Assembly: GCA_026874595.1 (NCBI GenBank) | Contig: CM049321.1 | Span: 25,221,479 to 25,285,478, forward strand | Length of the DNA stretch: 64,000 bases | Reading direction: 5' to 3' | From: Sipunculus nudus | Lineage: Eukaryota; Annelida; Sipuncula; Golfingiida; Sipunculidae | Part shown: positions 61,735-64,000 of the stretch, piece after piece | Position numbering within the stretch: the first letter of the stretch is position 1 | Layout of the letters: every line of letters begins with the position of its first letter | Notes under the pieces: model-generated | What the model was told of the DNA's origin: nothing | The model's input: only the letters and a program-made list of their open reading frames with translations | The model's database searches: none | Position numbers and translations under genes: made by a program

Positions 61735-63293
61735 CCTCTCCCCTGTACACACACATTCTTATATGTGCATGTGTGTGCGTGTTTTACCTAAGTAATTGTG
61801 CATACGATTATGTAATCAAAAGGTCAGTAATCCAAAAAACTAATTATATTATGGAGGGCAATCTCTATGCCGAATGTTATAAAAGTTTTCTTTTAATGCT
61901 TGGCACGTTTCAGCTAATTAATAAGGGAGGGGTCAGTTTAAAGTATAATATTAACAGACACATACACCGAACAAATAACATTACGACTGTCGCCGTAATC
62001 TTTAAAATCGAAATTAGTATCATCACTCCCAGCGTCGGTCAGTATTATACACCCGTTTATAGATAGCTCTATATTCAGGTGACCCAGTTATAAATATAAT
62101 TTCCAAGAATTATATGACGCATGCTCAGGAAGCGGGAAAAGGTCATTAACTCCATGGGTTATCTACATACCAGCTGATTATTATTGCTAGTAACATTATT
62201 TGGTTCGCTCATGCGGTCTGAGTAAATAGAAGTTGCATTATATGATAATCACACCTTGTATTTCTTAGCCACAAAGCACAGAGGACACGGAATTAATGGA
62301 ACTTCCCAACGGATAATTGCGGAGAGCAAAAATAGAAATTTACCCGCCTTCCAAGAATTTTCCCAAACCTTATTTGTTTTAGTTTCCTTTCTATCCATTT
62401 CCTGAAATTCATTAAAATTTATGTATAACACGACGTTGAACTAGATTTGATTTTTGTGTAAACAATTTGTTCATACCCCATTTTAATTTAAGCACGTCGT
62501 ATATTTTAATAAAGATGGAAACGAGGTTAATTTAATTATACTTTACTTTCCTCAAACGTATCAGCGTTAAACCTTTCACATTTGTAGTCATACTGGTATA
62601 TATCATTGGCCTGATTCATTCACGGAAGGCATATTATAATTTTCTTTGGTGACTGTTGTTTAAAAGTGGTTATGTTTCTTTATAATGCTGGAACTCTTTC
62701 AAGTTCTACATGACGTGTATAACTGTGGACTTGGATTACTCATGGCTGCAACGACTTCATACTGCCAACTGCGTGTTTTTCACCGGCCTTTATTCAGTTT
62801 TAGATGAAGTGAGTGTAAATTCTTCTGCAGAGGGAGATTAATTGGAACATTAAGCCGCTGGCTAGTTAATCTCTAGACACATGACCTCGACATTCTGTAC
62901 ATGATATATTTAAATATGTAATCAAGAATGGACGATTTTATTGTTTTAATATACCAAATAAACTGGACAACTGGACAGAATGTGATTTGGTGATATCGAA
63001 GTGAGGTTATGAGATGTCTTGCTTCAGACAAATGAGGGGAAACGCTGTAGTTGGGGGCATAAAGCTATTTGGTGTGATAAAATTCAGATAATAACATTTC
63101 ATTCAAATGATGACTTCGGTTCCATTTCTAAGATTCTATTGAAAACATATTTTTTAATCCCCTTTACTGAGTTGTAATAAATTTTAAAATGAATTACACA
63201 GACAATTAACCGTTAATAACTATAATAACTTTGACTACCCTGACACGCCTGCAAATCATCCGCTAGCCTAGAAGTTAAATTGACGCTACGCTC
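61735..63293. repeat. Truncated third unit C of the tandem array
   Basis: This stretch matches the beginning of units A (1-1,540) and B (31,418-32,985) in direct orientation, with substitutions and small deletions. Similarity stops at about 63,293, just after the shared GACGCTACGC stretch. It contains only the upstream part of the unit, so no P450 exon is present. The end of homology marks the right boundary of the array. Confidence 0.8.
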
Positions 63294-64000
63294 TTTACAC
63301 AGCGATTTATCTATAGGCCTACTACCAATATCGTAAGCGCTGTTTGTTTTGACCTCGTATACTGAATCGCTACACCAGAGGGGAGCACTGTATTTTGGTC
63401 CAATCAGATGGGACTCTTTGCTGAAATGCAAAACGATTTACCAGCCAATCGAGGAATACACGGAGCCAATGTTGATCATTTCGTTTTGAGTGACAGCTCA
63501 TCGCCCCGGCAACCGTTTGGAAAGGCCACAGGCTCAGCCAGGCTCAGAAAGAATGGCCCACACGTGTTTTCTGTGCAGAGCCTCATGTCTGTCGTGTGTT
63601 TGTTGACTGGCATTTGGTTGGCTGCTGGTCACATCAGCAGTTTGTTCAGCAGACAGGCCTTCCACCTGGTGTGTAAGTGCATCATAAACGGTCAAAGCAG
63701 GCAGCGCGAAAATCAGAGGGAGGTGGGGAGCTGTCAGTTTGTTCAGCAGACAGGCCTTCCACCTGGTGTGTAAGTGCATCATAAACGGTCAAAGCAGGCA
63801 GCGCGAAAATCAGAGGGAGGTGGGGAGCTGTCGGTTTTGAGGAAGGGCCTGTACTTAAGCTTATGGGGATTTCAGATTTTCTGCAGTGCATTTTCTCTTT
63901 AATAGACCAACGGTTATATTAATCCTCCGTCAGAGGGAGCACCAGGCGAGAATGAAAGGAAGGGCCTTCGTGTAGCAAGAAGTTCTCTGAATGCTCCGGT
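63294..64000. other. Flank outside the tandem array; possible promoter region
   Basis: Not homologous to either unit and more GC-rich. Three CCAAT boxes lie close together on the plus strand (63400-63404, 63445-63449, 63466-63470). No coding exon is recognised. Confidence 0.35.
63638..63831 (+). repeat. 97-bp direct tandem repeat, two copies
   Basis: 63638-63734 is repeated almost exactly at 63735-63831 (CAGTTTGTTCAGCAGACAGG start). Open frames across it on both strands are by-products. Confidence 0.92.

Overview
The window is nuclear DNA from an animal, most probably a mollusc (inference). Coding exons are split by GT-AG introns. The recognisable genes are cytochrome P450s of the animal CYP2 type. 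AT-rich intergenic DNA is full of microsatellites and of repeat motifs common in mollusc genomes: the CCGT-tetramer element, the 'AGCTCAGGTGA...GTCCGTCGTCCGTC' element, and the 'CCGCCAAGC...TGATGAAATGTTCAGGATAG' element. There is no bacterial operon, CRISPR array or viral genome.

The layout is a tandem segmental duplication. Unit A runs from before base 1 to about 31,417. Unit B runs from 31,418 to about 61,734. A truncated unit C (61,735 to about 63,293) ends the array, and the rest to 64,000 is unrelated flank. Each full unit holds an upstream region of about 4.5 kb, then a five-exon P450 gene (A: 4702-14615; B: 35645-42134), then a 3' flank, and then a second, older P450 relic that keeps only intron 3, exon 4 and exon 5 (A: exons at 22782-23005 and 24111-24290; B: 54601-54776 and 55879-56048). 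The heme-cysteine exon therefore occurs four times. Duplication acted at several scales: the 30-kb unit, the gene-plus-relic pair inside each unit, a 4-kb extra copy in unit B, and many 0.1-1.1 kb tandem duplications.

Both full-length P450 copies are broken as assembled, by different lesions. Copy A has one frameshifting 46-bp deletion near the end of exon 2. Copy B has a 50-bp deletion earlier in exon 2 that creates an immediate stop, a stop in exon 3 and a 1-bp frameshift in exon 4. I see no intact protein-coding gene in the window.

Intron 3 and two homologous downstream sites carry a minisatellite of about 52 bp. Two unrelated solo LTRs with 4-bp target duplications (TATT and ATAA) have inserted into it. 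Other mobile DNA includes a 691-bp element with a 9-bp target duplication and a perfect terminal hairpin in intron 4 of copy A, a foldback element in unit B, and tRNA-derived SINE heads. A hammerhead-ribozyme-like motif of 51 nt recurs four times. That motif, and the differing decay of the paralogues, are the points I would look at first.
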